Shown: positions 35,698 to 46,644 of the stretch, piece by piece
How positions within the stretch are numbered: the first letter of the stretch is position 1
Layout: each line of letters starts with the position of its first letter
From: Pegoplata infirma
Lineage: Eukaryota; Arthropoda; Insecta; Diptera; Anthomyiidae
Length of the DNA: 64,000 nucleotides
Reading direction: 5' to 3'
Assembly (NCBI GenBank): GCA_963921195.1
Contig: OY992537.1
Coordinates: 36,007,410-36,071,409 of the forward strand
Program-made: the position numbers and the translations under genes
The notes under the pieces: generated by a model
Databases searched by the model: none
What the model was told of the DNA's origin: nothing
The model's input: the letters and a program-made list of their open reading frames with translations, nothing else

Positions 35698-36276
35698 TTT
35701 TATCCTCCAATTATTTTTAGTGATGGAAGGGAATAAAAAAAAGTTTGTCATTTCGTTTGTAAGTCATCGAAATATCGATCTGAGACATATTGGTTGTATA
35801 CGCACTTTTAAGTATACCGATCGCCTCAGAATCACTTTTTGAGTCGATTTAGCGATGTCCGTCCTCCGTCCGTCTGATGGTCCGTCTGTCTGTCCATGTT
35901 AACAGTTTAAACACGATACAGGTCACGATTTTTAATTAATTGACTTAAAATTTGAAACTTAAGCCCCTCTTGGCCCAAGGACGAAGCCTATTGAAAAAAT
36001 GCCTGCTAATTTTGTACTCTTGCCCAAAACATTAAATCACGATAATGTTTTGCGGAAAATTTGGGTGTACTTGCCAAAGCAAAGTTTTAAAAAAAAAAAA
36101 AAATTTACTTTGCTATTCCATGCAAAACGAATTGAAATATCAGTCGAGGAGTCCATTGAAAAACAAAAACAGTTGTACATTTCGTAAGTGAGTGAAAAAT
36201 AAGTGCAAAAAAGTGTTTTTACGTTTTGGAGAGTATAAAATATTCGGCACCAAAGAACATACCACTCTCACTTGTT
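35698..36276 (+). mobile_element. INE-1/Helentron-like element, second subfamily
   Basis: It has TTTGTCATTTCGTTTGTAAG, GATGTCCGTC and the end ATTCGGCACCAAAGAA...CTCTCACTTGTTT. The hairpin is degraded. The 3' half (TTTTGTACTCTTGCCCAAAA, TTGCCAAAGCAAAG) recurs on the minus strand at 53147-53426 and 61310-61590, always next to the composite TTTTTCATCA repeat. Confidence 0.78.
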
Positions 36277-36277
36277 T

Positions 36278-37055
36278 TATGCACATTTGATAAACAAATG
36301 GAAAATTTTTATGCGCAAAGCTTAGACTTGGTAAAAAGTAGTTTTGGTAAAAAAAAATGATTTTTTTCAAGAAAAACCAAATTATGTTGAAAAAATGAAC
36401 CCAAAATTTTTGGTGAAAAAAAAATTTTGATGAAAAAAAGTTTTTGATGAATTTTTTTGATGAAAAGAAAATTTTTTTTTTGGTGAGAAAAAAATTGATA
36501 ATAAAAAATTTGATGAAAAAAAAATTGATGAAAAAAAAATATGATAAATAAAAAAATTAAAAAAAAAAAAAAAATTTTTGATGAAAAAAAATTTGATTAA
36601 AAAACAAATTTGATGAAAAAAAAATTTTGTTGAAAAAAAAAATTGATGAAAAAAAAATTTGATAAAAAAAAAATGATGAAAAAAGTTTGATCAAAAAAAA
36701 AAAAATTTATGAAAACAAAACAAATTATGAAAAAAAAGTTTGATGAAAAAAAAGAAAATTGATGGAAAAAAAAATTTCATGGAAAAAAAAAAAATGTATG
36801 AAGAGAAAATTTTTTTTTTTGAAAAATAATTATGTTACTTTTTATTGACCAGCTGGTGAAAAACGGTTTTATTCACCACGAGGTGAATTATAATCCAAGT
36901 TACAAACCCAAGTTATTAAAATTTTTGGTTTTAAGAAAATTAAAATAGTAATTCTTGTTTTCTTTTTCGTTAATTGTTAGCTTATATAGTCAAACTGAGG
37001 TGGCGTCCTGCAACTTTTTTAAAATTAGACACCAGCCTAAAAACATTATCATGTT
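36278..37055 (-). repeat. Composite repeat with (TTTTTCATCA)n and CACCAGCTGGTG
   Basis: Minus-strand copy. Reading inward from 37055: AACATGATAATG, TAGTGTCTAATTTT-like sequence, AAGTTGCAGGACGCCACC, then the palindrome TTCACCAGCTGGTCAA-like, then a long array of TTTTTTTCATCAAATTT units. It ends CATTTGTTTATCAAATG. Other copies: 50840-53146, 56667-57370, 59494-60785. Confidence 0.75.
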
Positions 37056-37562
37056 AAAAAAAAAATTCATGGTCGTTTTCCTTTTTTGGGGGGGGGGGGG
37101 TGAGGTCAGTAGTGTTCATTGGGAGGACAAATTTCCCCTCAAAATATATGTTTAAAAATCCATTCTTATGCTTTTTGCACTAAAGAAATTCAAATTTATC
37201 ATTATTTTAATTTTTTAATCCACGCCCACAAAAGGGGGCGGGCCGAAGAAAACGATATTTTCTAATACCCCGGGTCCAAATGCAGAACTTTGAGCTTGAA
37301 CCATAAAAATGTTGCATTTGTTAAACAAAAACACAAAAAATCGTGTAAAATAGGTGCTTTCAGAACTAAACCAAGTTCCTCAAGGGGGAACTTTTTTCCC
37401 CCAGGTTCGATTTTGCCCATCTCCAGCCTATGACCATAAGACATATGTGTGCCAAACTTCAGGAGACTAGCTCAGACGGACGGACCGACGGACATACGGA
37501 CGGATGGACGGACGGATATCGCTATAATGTGTTAGAATCGATCACTGATCAATAATATATAT
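37056..37562 (-). mobile_element. INE-1-like element cut by the hairpin element
   Basis: Minus-strand copy with CACGCCCACAAAAGGGGGCG, AAGGGGGAACTTTTTTCCCC and GACGGACGGATATCGC. It stops abruptly at ...GATCAATAATATATAT where the palindromic element begins. The TATACCC start is missing. Confidence 0.8.
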
Positions 37563-39311
37563 CGTCAATTCCACCAGACATTTGGTGATTTTGGGCATTT
37601 TTTGACCGAGGGTCTTCCGATTCTTGTTATTTTTTTCATACAGATACTCTATGGAGCCAATTTCAAATTTCATCCATCAGATCGAAAATATTCGAAAAAC
37701 TCGCGATTTTATTCACGATTTTCGTTTTTAAAAAAGTAGAAAAAATGCAAAATCTGTGTAACTTTGAGCAGCTGTATTTTCTAAACTACTTATCGCATTT
37801 TAACAATCTATAGCGTATACGAATGGTATGTAAGTCTATTTTAATATCTAATAAACTGAAAAAATATTAGTGGTTTAAAAGTGCATTTTATATGCAAATG
37901 CAGTTTTGAAGTGCATTTTGCGAAACTTTTACCCCTTTTAATTTTTTTTTAATTAGCATATTTGGAAAATTTAGAATTTTTGCTACAAAAGAATGTTTTT
38001 ATTACAATGGACCGAGAATGTATGCTATTTTTAATATTTATTTTTAAAAAATACTTCCTTAAGTTTCCCTTATAAAAATTTTTATTTTTTAAATTATACC
38101 AAAATCATGTAAAAAGACATGTTTTTAAATCGTTATATTTTCAAAAGTACTAATCGTATCTTATTGTTTTTATGCAAATTAGAAAGGTATTTTTGTCCAT
38201 TTCTTGCATTTAATGACCGCAAAAATAATGGTTTTTCACAAATGCATTTTAAATGCAAATGCAGTTTTGAAGTGCATTTTTCAAAACTTTTACCCCTTTG
38301 AATTTTTTTTAATTATCATATTTGAAACATTTACAATTTTTACTACAAAATAATGTCCTCCTAATAATGGACCCACAGAGTGTGCTATTTTTAAAGAAAT
38401 TTTAAAAATTTCCTCAGAACAAATTTTAATATTTTAAATTAAACCAAAAAAAAATCTGAAAATATGTGATTTTTTAAAAAATTCTAAAAAAAAGCACACA
38501 CAGTGGGTCCATTATTAGGAGGACACTATTTTGTAGTAAAAATTGTAAACTTTTCGAATATGATAATTAAAAAAAAATTAAAGGGGTAAAAGTTTTAAAA
38601 AATGCACTTTAAAACTGCATGTGCATTTAAAATGCATTTTCGAAACACCAACATTTTTGCGGTCATTATAATAAAAAAAAAATAGACAAAAATACCTTTC
38701 TAATGTGCATAAGTAAAAGCAATAATATACGATTCGTACTTTTGAAAATATAACGGTTTATAAACATGTCTTTTTACATGATTTTGGGTAAATTTAAAAA
38801 ATAAAATTTTTTATAAAGGAAACTTAAGGAAGTATTTTTTAAAAAAAATATTAAAAATAGCATACATTCTCGGTCCATTGTAATGAAAACATTTTTTTGT
38901 AGCAAAAATTCTAAATTTTCCAAATATGCTAATTAAAAAAAAATTAAAAGGGGTGAAAGTTTCGCAAAATGCACTTCAAAACTGCATTTGCATATAAAAT
39001 GCACTTTTAAACCACCAATATTTTTCAGTTTATTAGATATTAAAATAGACTTAAATACCATTCGTATGCGCTATAGATTGTTAAAATGCGATAAGTAGTT
39101 TAGGAAATACAGCAGCTCAAAGTTAAACAGATTTGGCATTTTTTTGACTTTTTTAAAAACGAAAATGGTGAATAAAATCGCGAGTTTTTCGAATATTTTC
39201 GATCTGATGGATGAAATTTGAAACTGGCTCCATAGAGAATTTGTATGAAAAATATAACAAAAATCGGAAGACCCTCGGTCAGATTTTTTAAAATGTCTCA
39301 TGGAATGGACG
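37563..39311. mobile_element. Palindromic (foldback) element, ~1.75 kb
   Basis: Two arms of ~830 bp are inverted copies around 38400-38467. The tips are CGTCAATTCCACCAGACATT and, inverted, CGTCCATTCCATGAGACATT. The arms also hold direct sub-repeats (GCAAATGCAGTTTTGAAGTG occurs twice per arm). ATAT flanks both sides, but the target is so AT-rich that a 4-bp duplication is only a suggestion. No coding frame. Confidence 0.8.
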
Positions 39312-39315
39312 ATAT

Positions 39316-39785
39316 GGGGCATTCAATGTCAAACCGGACACATTGAATAATTTTTTTTTTTAGATTTTCCCAATTTGTTGACAGTTTTTAGTAGCCTTCG
39401 AAAACTCCTTCGTGGTAAATTTTAAGATTTTTTTGATGACCCGTTCAAAAGATATCGAATTTTTAAAAATTGGTAGTTTGTTCCATTTTTTCAAACTTCT
39501 TTTACTCATAACTTCTTCAATAATATTCCAAATTGCAAAATTTTTTTTTTCAAAATTTTTATTTTTTACGTAATTAAAAAAAAAAAATAAAAAAAATTTA
39601 AAAAAAGCACTAAAAAGTGCTCTAGTATGCGATTTTTAAGTTTTAAAATTTAAATCTCATATTCGAAAATGTATGTACTCTTCGATTTTTTTGAAACTTT
39701 TATCGATTCTAAAATTTTTTTGCCCAGTAGGGTCGTGTAATAACGATTATTACTATTTTTTAAAATTTTTTTAAAAAATTGTATG
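39316..39785. other. Stretch without a recognisable feature
   Basis: Starts GGGGCATTCAATGTCAAACC. No partner end was found. Confidence 0.4.
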
Positions 39786-39789
39786 GCAA

Positions 39790-40805
39790 GACAGACCCCC
39801 ATTAATTTTTACATCTAAACATTTCTTCGGAACAAACTAATATCGTATCTCCTATTTCTAAGGGAGTTCCCAAACAAAATGACATTTTTTAAAATTTGCT
39901 CCAACTGCTCTAACTGCCCTTAGAGTGCCCTTAGAGCAATGGTTCCCAACCTTTGATTCTCGCCCCACTAGGGGCAATTTGAAGGTTCCAGTGGGGCAAC
40001 GAGTAAATTTTCAAGGTTTTTTTTAGTCAAATTAACAAAAAAAAATATTATTTTTAGAAAAATTAACTACAAAAATTTTGTTAATTGCTTAAAATTTTTA
40101 CTAGAAACTTAATTAAAATTCTTATTTTACAAAAAATTTGCTGAACTAGTAGTAATTTTTCATTAGAAACAAAAATTAGAAAAATTAACAAATTTTTCTT
40201 GAGTGTAGGGGGGGGGCAATGCAATTTTTGTAACTTAAAAGTGAGGCGTGGCGTAAAAAAGGTTGGGAACCATTGCCTTAGAGCAATCAAATGTATGACC
40301 GACCCACAATATTTCTGTAGTCCAAACATTTTCTCTGAACACACCTACCCCCTATCTCTAACTATTAAGGCGGTCATACAATTTTTTTTTTTTTTTTGGA
40401 AATTTGTTTTATTTAATCAGCTTCTACCATTCCAATGGTGCTTCCGAGAGGGGTAATTAGTGAGACCGACCCCCATTTATTTTTACAACATTTTTTTAAA
40501 ACATACTTACGCTCTATCTCCACTCCCTAAGTAGGCTCCCATACAAATTACAGTTGGAGCAAATTTAATGAAAATTTAATTTTGAATAGAAGCCCACTTA
40601 GGGAGTGGAGATAGGGCGTAGGTAAGTTTTACAAAAATGTTGAAGGGTAAAAATAAATTGGGGTCGGTCTCTCTAATGACCTCTTAGGGCATTTAGAGCG
40701 GTTGGAGCAAATTTTAAAAAATGTCATTTTGTGTGGGAGCCCCCTTAGAAATTGGAGATAGGATATTAATTTGTTCCAAAGAAATGTTTAGATGTAAGTT
40801 ACGTC
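39790..40805. repeat. Hairpin repeat (GGTCGGTC / GGAGATAGGGCG family)
   Basis: Sequence from 39790 (AAGACAGACCCCCATTAA, TTGCTCCAACTGCTC) returns inverted up to 40800 (GCGGTTGGAGCAAATT, TTGTTCCAAAGAAATG). A second inner inverted pair flanks about 40560 (CCACTCCCTAAGTAGGCTCC / GCCCACTTAGGGAGTGG). It is related to the tandem units at 1735-2965. The hAT MITE at 39937 is inserted in it. Confidence 0.75.
39937..40275. mobile_element. hAT-type MITE, perfect 8-bp duplication
   Basis: A 339-bp element. The ends CAATGGTTCCCAACCTTT and, inverted, CAATGGTTCCCAACCTTT are identical over 18 bp. The duplication CCTTAGAG is perfect (39929-39936 and 40276-40283). A poly-G run (40207-40216) lies inside. It has no transposase. 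Confidence 0.95.
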
Positions 40806-41200
40806 ATTTCAAAAATGTATTCTTCAATATCATTCAAAATTTTCAACAAAATATTTTGATAATGTTTTCAAATGACTTTATTCACACCCTTTTATTCTGA
40901 TATGGCAAAATAAAAAAATGTAAAACCTAGGGGAGATCCTCCTCTTTCATTTGCCATCGCCAGTGTCATCCAAGGGCAACAACAAATATTTCAAAAATAT
41001 TTTACAAAATGTATCCTTTAAAATTTTGAAGTCCTTTTAAAAGAAAACAGGATCACAAAATGAAAAACTGTAAATGCAGTTTTACTCTTTTTGATCTCTA
41101 CTTTCAGACGTATATCATCCGGTTCATGATTAATATTGGCTGTTCATGTTTAATATTGCACGAACTTTTAACCTTTGACAACTCCTAGTAAAATTTGATG
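40806..41200. repeat. Dispersed repeat Y (copy 1)
   Basis: Direct copy of 53521-53835. Shared blocks include TCAATATCATTMAAAATTTT, GGGAGATCCTCCTCTTT, TTTAAAATTTTGAAGTC and ATATCATCCGGTTCATG. A short inverted fragment is at 50745-50830. Confidence 0.75.
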
Positions 41201-42480
41201 CAGAAAATGTTTGTAGATCATTTAGACACTGCACTATGGTCCCAAATGCATTTTTTTTGGCATAAATTCAAAAATGAAGCAAGGTCACTTGGAATAATTC
41301 TGGGATGAATTTTATCTCTTAGCGCAATTAAAAATCGATTGTCAAAAAAAAAAAAAAAAAAATTTTTTGAAAATGTTTTTTTTTAAAAATTTTTTTTTAA
41401 ATTTTTTTTTTTTTGGAAAAAAAAATTTTTTTTTAAAAAATATATTTTTCTTAATTAATTAGCTTTACGGAAGGTAAAAAAAAATTATAAAAAAAATAAT
41501 TTGAAAACGTGTCACGCAAAAAACAGCAAATTTGGCCGAAATTTGTGCTAAACTAAAATGGAAATTGTGGAAGTTTGCCAAAAAATGCTGGCAAGATGTA
41601 AATTTTAATATTAAATATACAATATTGAAAACACTTTCACGTTTAAAGACTCATGCAAGTTCGTGCCCAAACACAACTTTTTGTCCACGAAAGATATAGA
41701 CTATTTTGGCTCCAAAATCCTCATAATCAAAACACCCAAGAATAACGCCAAGGATGCATTAACTCTAAAATAGGAATTTTAAACAAGAACTAGTATCCTT
41801 AGGTTTCAATTTGTCCCTTTAGCCTCTTTATAATTTTAGTTTTTCCCATTTGCCGTTTGTATAACTGTAATATTGATTTCACTCCGGTTTTATTATACGT
41901 CCTAAAACTTTCAACTTTGAAAGCCTAGCAAACTGACAGTATTGGCACCAATTTTTTTTCATTATACTTTCTTGATAGCTTATAGTGTTGACATTGAGGA
42001 AATGTATAAGCTTTTGAAAATTTGTTAAATTTTATTTTTTTAATTTCTGCCAAAAAAAATGGATTTGGAACCATAGTGCACTGTAAACGCACTCCTTAGT
42101 GCGTTTATATTTGAAGAAAGGGCAGAAATGACACATAAAAATTGGAGATAGAGCGTTGAGTTGTTCTAAGAAAAGAACCTTCATCAAATTTCACTGCAGA
42201 TACCTATTATCGTAATTTAGATCAGAAGCAAGTTTATAAAAATTTTTAGACTTATTTCACACGACTTTGATGAAAAACAATTTAATAGTAGGTATGTGAT
42301 AATTTACAATTTTAATTTTAGCAATAATTTAGTATAGAATCAAGAACTGTGATACAAAGTGTTAGAAATTTTTTAAACTGTGATATTTTATTTATTTATT
42401 TTTGCAATTATATATTTTTTAAATTAATTATGTGTTTTATGTCGTGTTATATGTACGTTGTAAAACAAATATTGTGTTTA
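41201..42480. other. Stretch without a recognisable gene
   Basis: It contains GAACYTTTAACCTTTGACAA and GCAGAAAATGTTTGTAGATC near 41160-41220, and GGAGATAGAGCGTTGAGTTG near 42142. These are scattered pieces of the hairpin family at 57421-59497. Confidence 0.5.
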
Positions 42481-42531
42481 AAAATTAAATGTGAAAGTTA
42501 ACTAAAGATAATTTATTAATAAATAAATCAA

Positions 42532-42570
42532 TCCCTGAAGATGCTGGAAATATCCCAGTGAAACGTTGGA
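42532..42570 (+). ncRNA. Hammerhead-ribozyme-like core in a retroelement 3' end
   Basis: TCC is followed by the core CTGAAGA, a CTGG...CCAG stem, and GAAAC, then GTT and GGA. CUGANGA plus GAAA are the catalytic residues of the hammerhead. Stem II has 4 bp, stem I would be TCC/GGA, and stem III would be the 4-base palindrome ACGT, so activity would need a dimer. A TTTATTTAAATA plus poly(A) tail follows at 42598-42623. Penelope-like retroelements are known to carry type I hammerheads and CTGAAGA...GAAACG 3' motifs, so this may be the 3' end of such an element. No protein part of it was found. Confidence 0.45.
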
Positions 42571-42689
42571 GAAAGTAAAAATTAAATAAATTGTCTTTTA
42601 TTTAAATAAAAAAAAAAAAAAAAAACAGACCTTAAAAGCCTGATTAGAAAATTCTAAAACATAAAACTGTTAATTTTAAGCATTTTGAG

Positions 42690-43160
42690 CTTTTCGCACG
42701 AACGTTTGACCTTCGACAACCCCGAAAAATTTCATGCAGAAAATTTTTGTAGAACATTTTAGCTCTTTAAAGGCATGTTTATTGGTGTTCTATGTGTATA
42801 TTTGAAAAAAGTACCACAATGACCCCTAAAAATGTGAGATAGAAGGTTAATTAATTCCAAGAAAGAACCTCCATCAAATTTATTGAAGTCATATCTAAAC
42901 ATTACCTCAAAATTAGATTTAATACTTTTTTTGACTTATTCAAAACGCCTTTGAAAAAAATTGAGAAACTTCAGTGGGCCATAAAAAAGAACTTGTGCTA
43001 AGTTTTCAAAACCCTTTGGGAGTTTTGGTCTTCTATTGGTATACTTTCAATTTTTGGTTCTGTCAAAGATACACTCGAAGACCCCAAATTTGTTGCACAG
43101 CGTTATTTGTCCGGCAATTGATGAAATTTGAAAAAGGCCATTTTTTGTGCCACCCTAATG
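42690..43160. repeat. Half copy of the hairpin family found at 57421-59497
   Basis: It carries GTTTGACCTTCGACAACCCC, GTAGAACATTTTAGC, AACTTCAGTGGGCCATAAAA and TTGTTGCACAGCGTTATT in the same order as the right arm at 58700-59130. The left arm is missing. Confidence 0.75.
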
Positions 43161-43682
43161 GAAACACGCTTAAAAATTATTAATTTCTTTAGTTATAATT
43201 CAAAATATGACAACGGCTTAGAATATTTCTTCTCTTTTCCAAATCTAATTTTAATTTCCCGTTTTGATTTCTTTTTAAATACATCTTCATTTAATAACAT
43301 TTTAATTTTTAAATTGCATTTCTTTTGATATCATTTTGAATTCCACAGTTGAATTTAACCTGTAACGAAATAGAGTAGGAATATTGCGTTCCAGAAATCA
43401 AATAATTGTGGATTTTTTCATACATTTTGTTGTTGATTTGTATATGAGTTTTTTTGTGTTCTTCAGTTATGTTTGTCTCGACCATTTTGCGAGTCATAAA
43501 TTTGATTTGTAAACGTGCAGTGTTGTGCTGTGCAGTGCAGTAAGCCAAACAGATAAAAAGATCTAAAACAGGGCAGGCATAACTTTAATTTAAAACACAA
43601 CAACACAAATTTGTTGTTGTACAAGTTCATCAACAGCAACAGCAGGAATAAATCTTGAATTGAATGAAAATATATATAAAAA

Positions 43683-44290
43683 ACAAGTAGAAAAGTAAAA
43701 TTCGGCCTAGCCGAATGTATTTGATACCCTCCACAATGTAAATAAGTTTATTGCAAAAAAACTTTATTTAAAAAGAAATTACTTTTGAGCAAAAAAATAT
43801 TTAAAAAAAAATTTCGACGAAAAAAAAAAATTTTTGTTCAAAAAAATCTGCGATTTTTTTTTTTGTTTTGTAAAAAAAAAATTTTTACTTGTTTTAATAC
43901 CAATCGTTGTTCAATTCTGTCACATATGTCAACCAGCAGCCTAATCAAAGCCATTTTTTTATTTAGGTTATGTTTAATGTACTAAAATTTTCGAGGCGTC
44001 CTTATGTTTTCGTTCATAACTTTCGAACCACTGAACCGGTGTTCCTGAAATGCAATAACAAACTGCTTGGGGCAATTACAAGTTATTATGTTAAGCTTCT
44101 GTCATGTTTGTATATTATTTTGGCCGTGGTCGCCATTTCAACAGACTTTCATCGCTAGAAAGTTTCAAAATCAATCACTGATCAATGATATATTATACTT
44201 TATGGGGTCCTTGTCCAATATTTCGATGTGTTACAAACGGAATGACAAACTTATATATACCCTCTTTCACTAGAGTGGAGGGTATAAAAA
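43683..44290 (-). mobile_element. INE-1/Helentron-like element
   Basis: Minus-strand copy. The 3' hairpin TTCGGCCTAGCCGAA at 43700 and the start GGAGGGTATA at 44276 are both present. The middle is replaced by A-rich sequence and an AGGTTATGTTTAATGTAC block that also occurs in the copies at 51364 and 59916. Confidence 0.8.
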
Positions 44291-44499
44291 ATAAGATCAC
44301 ACTCATATAAATGGGGAAGCTAAACATATGCTAACAGTGTCTTGTGTTGTACAGTTGGGGTTTTTTGTAGCAAACTCAAAGCAAAGAAAAACTGTTCAAA
44401 AATCTGTAAAACTACTTTCAACTTGATTTAGCAAACTTTCAATAGATTTGAATGAATATTTTACTAAAATCTATGTCATTAAGTTTTACAAAATAACAG

Positions 44500-45440
44500 A
44501 AATTTTACTGCGTTTTTACTGATTCTGTTTGCTGAATTTCAAAATATTTTTGAACATATTTTTAGATTATTTTTTAATTATACAGAAATAGTTTGCTATC
44601 ATTCTTTTTTCAAGAAAATTTTCTAAGTTTTTTTTTTTTAAAGTGTTTATTTTTTTTTTACAATCAAAACGATATTCTTAAACATATTTTTGAAAATATT
44701 TTTGGCAGAGTATTTTGTAATTTTACAGAAATAATTTGCTGTCATCCTTTTTTCATGAAAACTTTCTTAATTTTTTTTTCTATAATGTTAATTTTTTTTT
44801 TTTTCGTTTTTTATAGAATTAAAACGATTGAAACTAATAACACTACTCTATACGGTTTTTGCACAGACATGTTGAATACATTTTCTAAAGTATTTTGGCC
44901 TCCTAAACATGAATCTGTTAGCGGAAAAGCTTTATCAAATCGCCTTCTCTAGATATAGGCATTGGCGTTTTTTGTGGACCAAGCTCTCAAAACAGACAAT
45001 TTTTTTAATGTTGGAAAAGTGTTTGTCAAAGTTATTGATTTTTTTTTATTCGAATTCCCAATTAAATTACCTTACCTCTTTTTAAGAAATCCGGACTCGA
45101 TACGATTAAGGATACCATCAGGACATTATAAGGAAGTTAAAAATGTCCTTTTTTTGATTATATCCAGAAATATTTGCAAACGAAGTCAAAATTTTGAACC
45201 AAATCCGCATATCTTTTTTCATACATTTTTTCGTACTAATTTTTATGATTTTTTTGTTAAAATTAAAAAATTTAAAATAAGTATATCTCGAGAAGAACTT
45301 TTCAGATGACAGATTCGTTATTAGGAGGCCAAAATACGATAGAAAACGAACTTTAGAATTCTCTAAAAAAAAGAATTGATTTTTGTAGAGTAGTGTAATT
45401 GAGAAAACTTAAAAAATCAGTAGATTATATTGCTAATTTT
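44500..45440. repeat. Foldback region with inverted TAGAGTAGTGT and GTATTTTGGCCTCC
   Basis: ACACTACTCTA (44840) pairs with TAGAGTAGTGT (45386-45396). GTATTTTGGCCTCCTAA (44892) pairs with TTAGGAGGCCAAAATAC (45321-45337). A ~130-bp direct duplication sits at 44560-44810 (TTTACAGAAATAATTTGCTG type). The two frames of 119 and 115 residues in this region are T-rich and show no domain. Confidence 0.65.
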
Positions 45441-45539
45441 ACAGAACATTTTTTTTATTTTTTTTTTTAATTAAAAACAAACACTTAAAGTTTTCAAGAA
45501 AACTATTTTTCTAAAAACAAAAATTGCTTAAAAAAATGT

Positions 45540-45665
45540 CTGATTTCTCTGCTGTTTTGACAGATTTCTCTGCTGATTTCACCTAGATTCTTAGAAACCC
45601 GCGTCTGCTAAAATCAGCAGATTTTTTTTGCTGATTGGACAGAGAATTTATTTTGAGTTTACTTA
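45540..45665. repeat. Fragment of the CAGCAG element
   Basis: AAAATCAGCAGATTTTTTTTGC and TGATTGGACAGAGAATTTAT match the right end of the element at 3211-3632. Confidence 0.7.
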
Positions 45666-46087
45666 ATATCAAAAATTTGACTGGGAAACGACATTTTTGG
45701 CTACTCATACTCAGTGGCGCCCTTTGATCAAAGTTTTGGATTTTTGGAAAATTTCCACCAATAATTTGGATATGAAAAATTAAAAAAAATAAAAATTAAA
45801 ATGACCAGATTTGGCTCAAATTTAAGGCTGTAGGCAAAATCGCCCAAAGAAAAATCGCCCAAAAAATTTTATGAAAAATCGCCCAAATGCAAAATCGCCC
45901 AAAAAATATGAAAAATGACCCAAAAAGAAAAATACGAAACTTCGCCCAAAATTAACGAAAAAAAGACCAAAAAGAAACGAAAAATGGCCCAAAATAAAAT
46001 AAAAAAAGATTTTTTCCAAAACACATACTACGCAGAAAAGCTTTCTTTTGCGGAGAGGGTGGGTCTAAGGCATGGAGTTTGTAATCC

Positions 46088-46112
46088 CTTAGCCCGGCCG
46101 AAGGCCGGCTAC
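46088..46112. other. GC-rich hairpin
   Basis: AGCCCGGCC-GAA-GGCCGGCT folds as a tight hairpin with one bulged C. It is strikingly GC-rich for the region. Confidence 0.6.
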
Positions 46113-46290
46113 GCAAAAGATCTTTAAGACAAAGACAAAAACTTTTAAGATAAGACCTTAGGCTACGTGGTTTTTATTTATTTTTATAGATCGTTGTTTT
46201 GAGAATGCAGCCTGTAAAATGCATAAGTAATTGATGTAAAACTTTTAAGTGTGAAACTTAAATTTTAACAAAATAAAAAAAATTGGAATT

Positions 46291-46410
46291 AACTTCGATC
46301 AAAGCGCCACAGGCGAAAAATTTTACCAACAAATTTTAACAAAAAATCGCGCGATTTTTTGTTAAAATTTTTTGGTAAAATTTTTTGTCTGTGGCGCTTT
46401 AATCGGAGTT
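46291..46410. repeat. 120-bp near-perfect palindrome
   Basis: It is centred on AAAAAATCGCGCGATTTTTT between 46350 and 46351. Arms run out through GTTAAAATTT and the outer AAAGCGCCACAG/CTGTGGCGCTTT. It may be a minute foldback element. Confidence 0.88.
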
Positions 46411-46450
46411 GCATGCTGTTTTTAAATTCATTACATTTGATTTTCTACTG

Positions 46451-46560
46451 CGCTGCGATAGATGAATATATAGCGTGGGGATTTTGGGTTCAATTCCCAC
46501 CAGAGCATTTTGTATGTTAGCAACAACGGAACGATTTTTCTTCCGCTTATTCTTGGTTAG
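46451..46560 (+). repeat. tRNA-derived SINE-like element (copy 2, head damaged)
   Basis: It shares TAGCGTG, GGGTTCAATTCCCACCA (B box), CAACGGAACGA and CTTGGTTAG with 12823-12958, in the same order. The A box is lost. Confidence 0.5.
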
Positions 46561-46644
46561 TAAAATATATAATTTATAAAAAAAACACGATATCCGTTCA
46601 CTGAAAAATTTTCTAAAAATAACAATATACTGTTTTATTGTGAC

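Noticed and set aside
44593..45309. Two open frames of 119 and 115 residues in a row
   Set aside because: T-rich sequence inside a foldback region with a direct duplication; no domain and no homologous second copy kept open.
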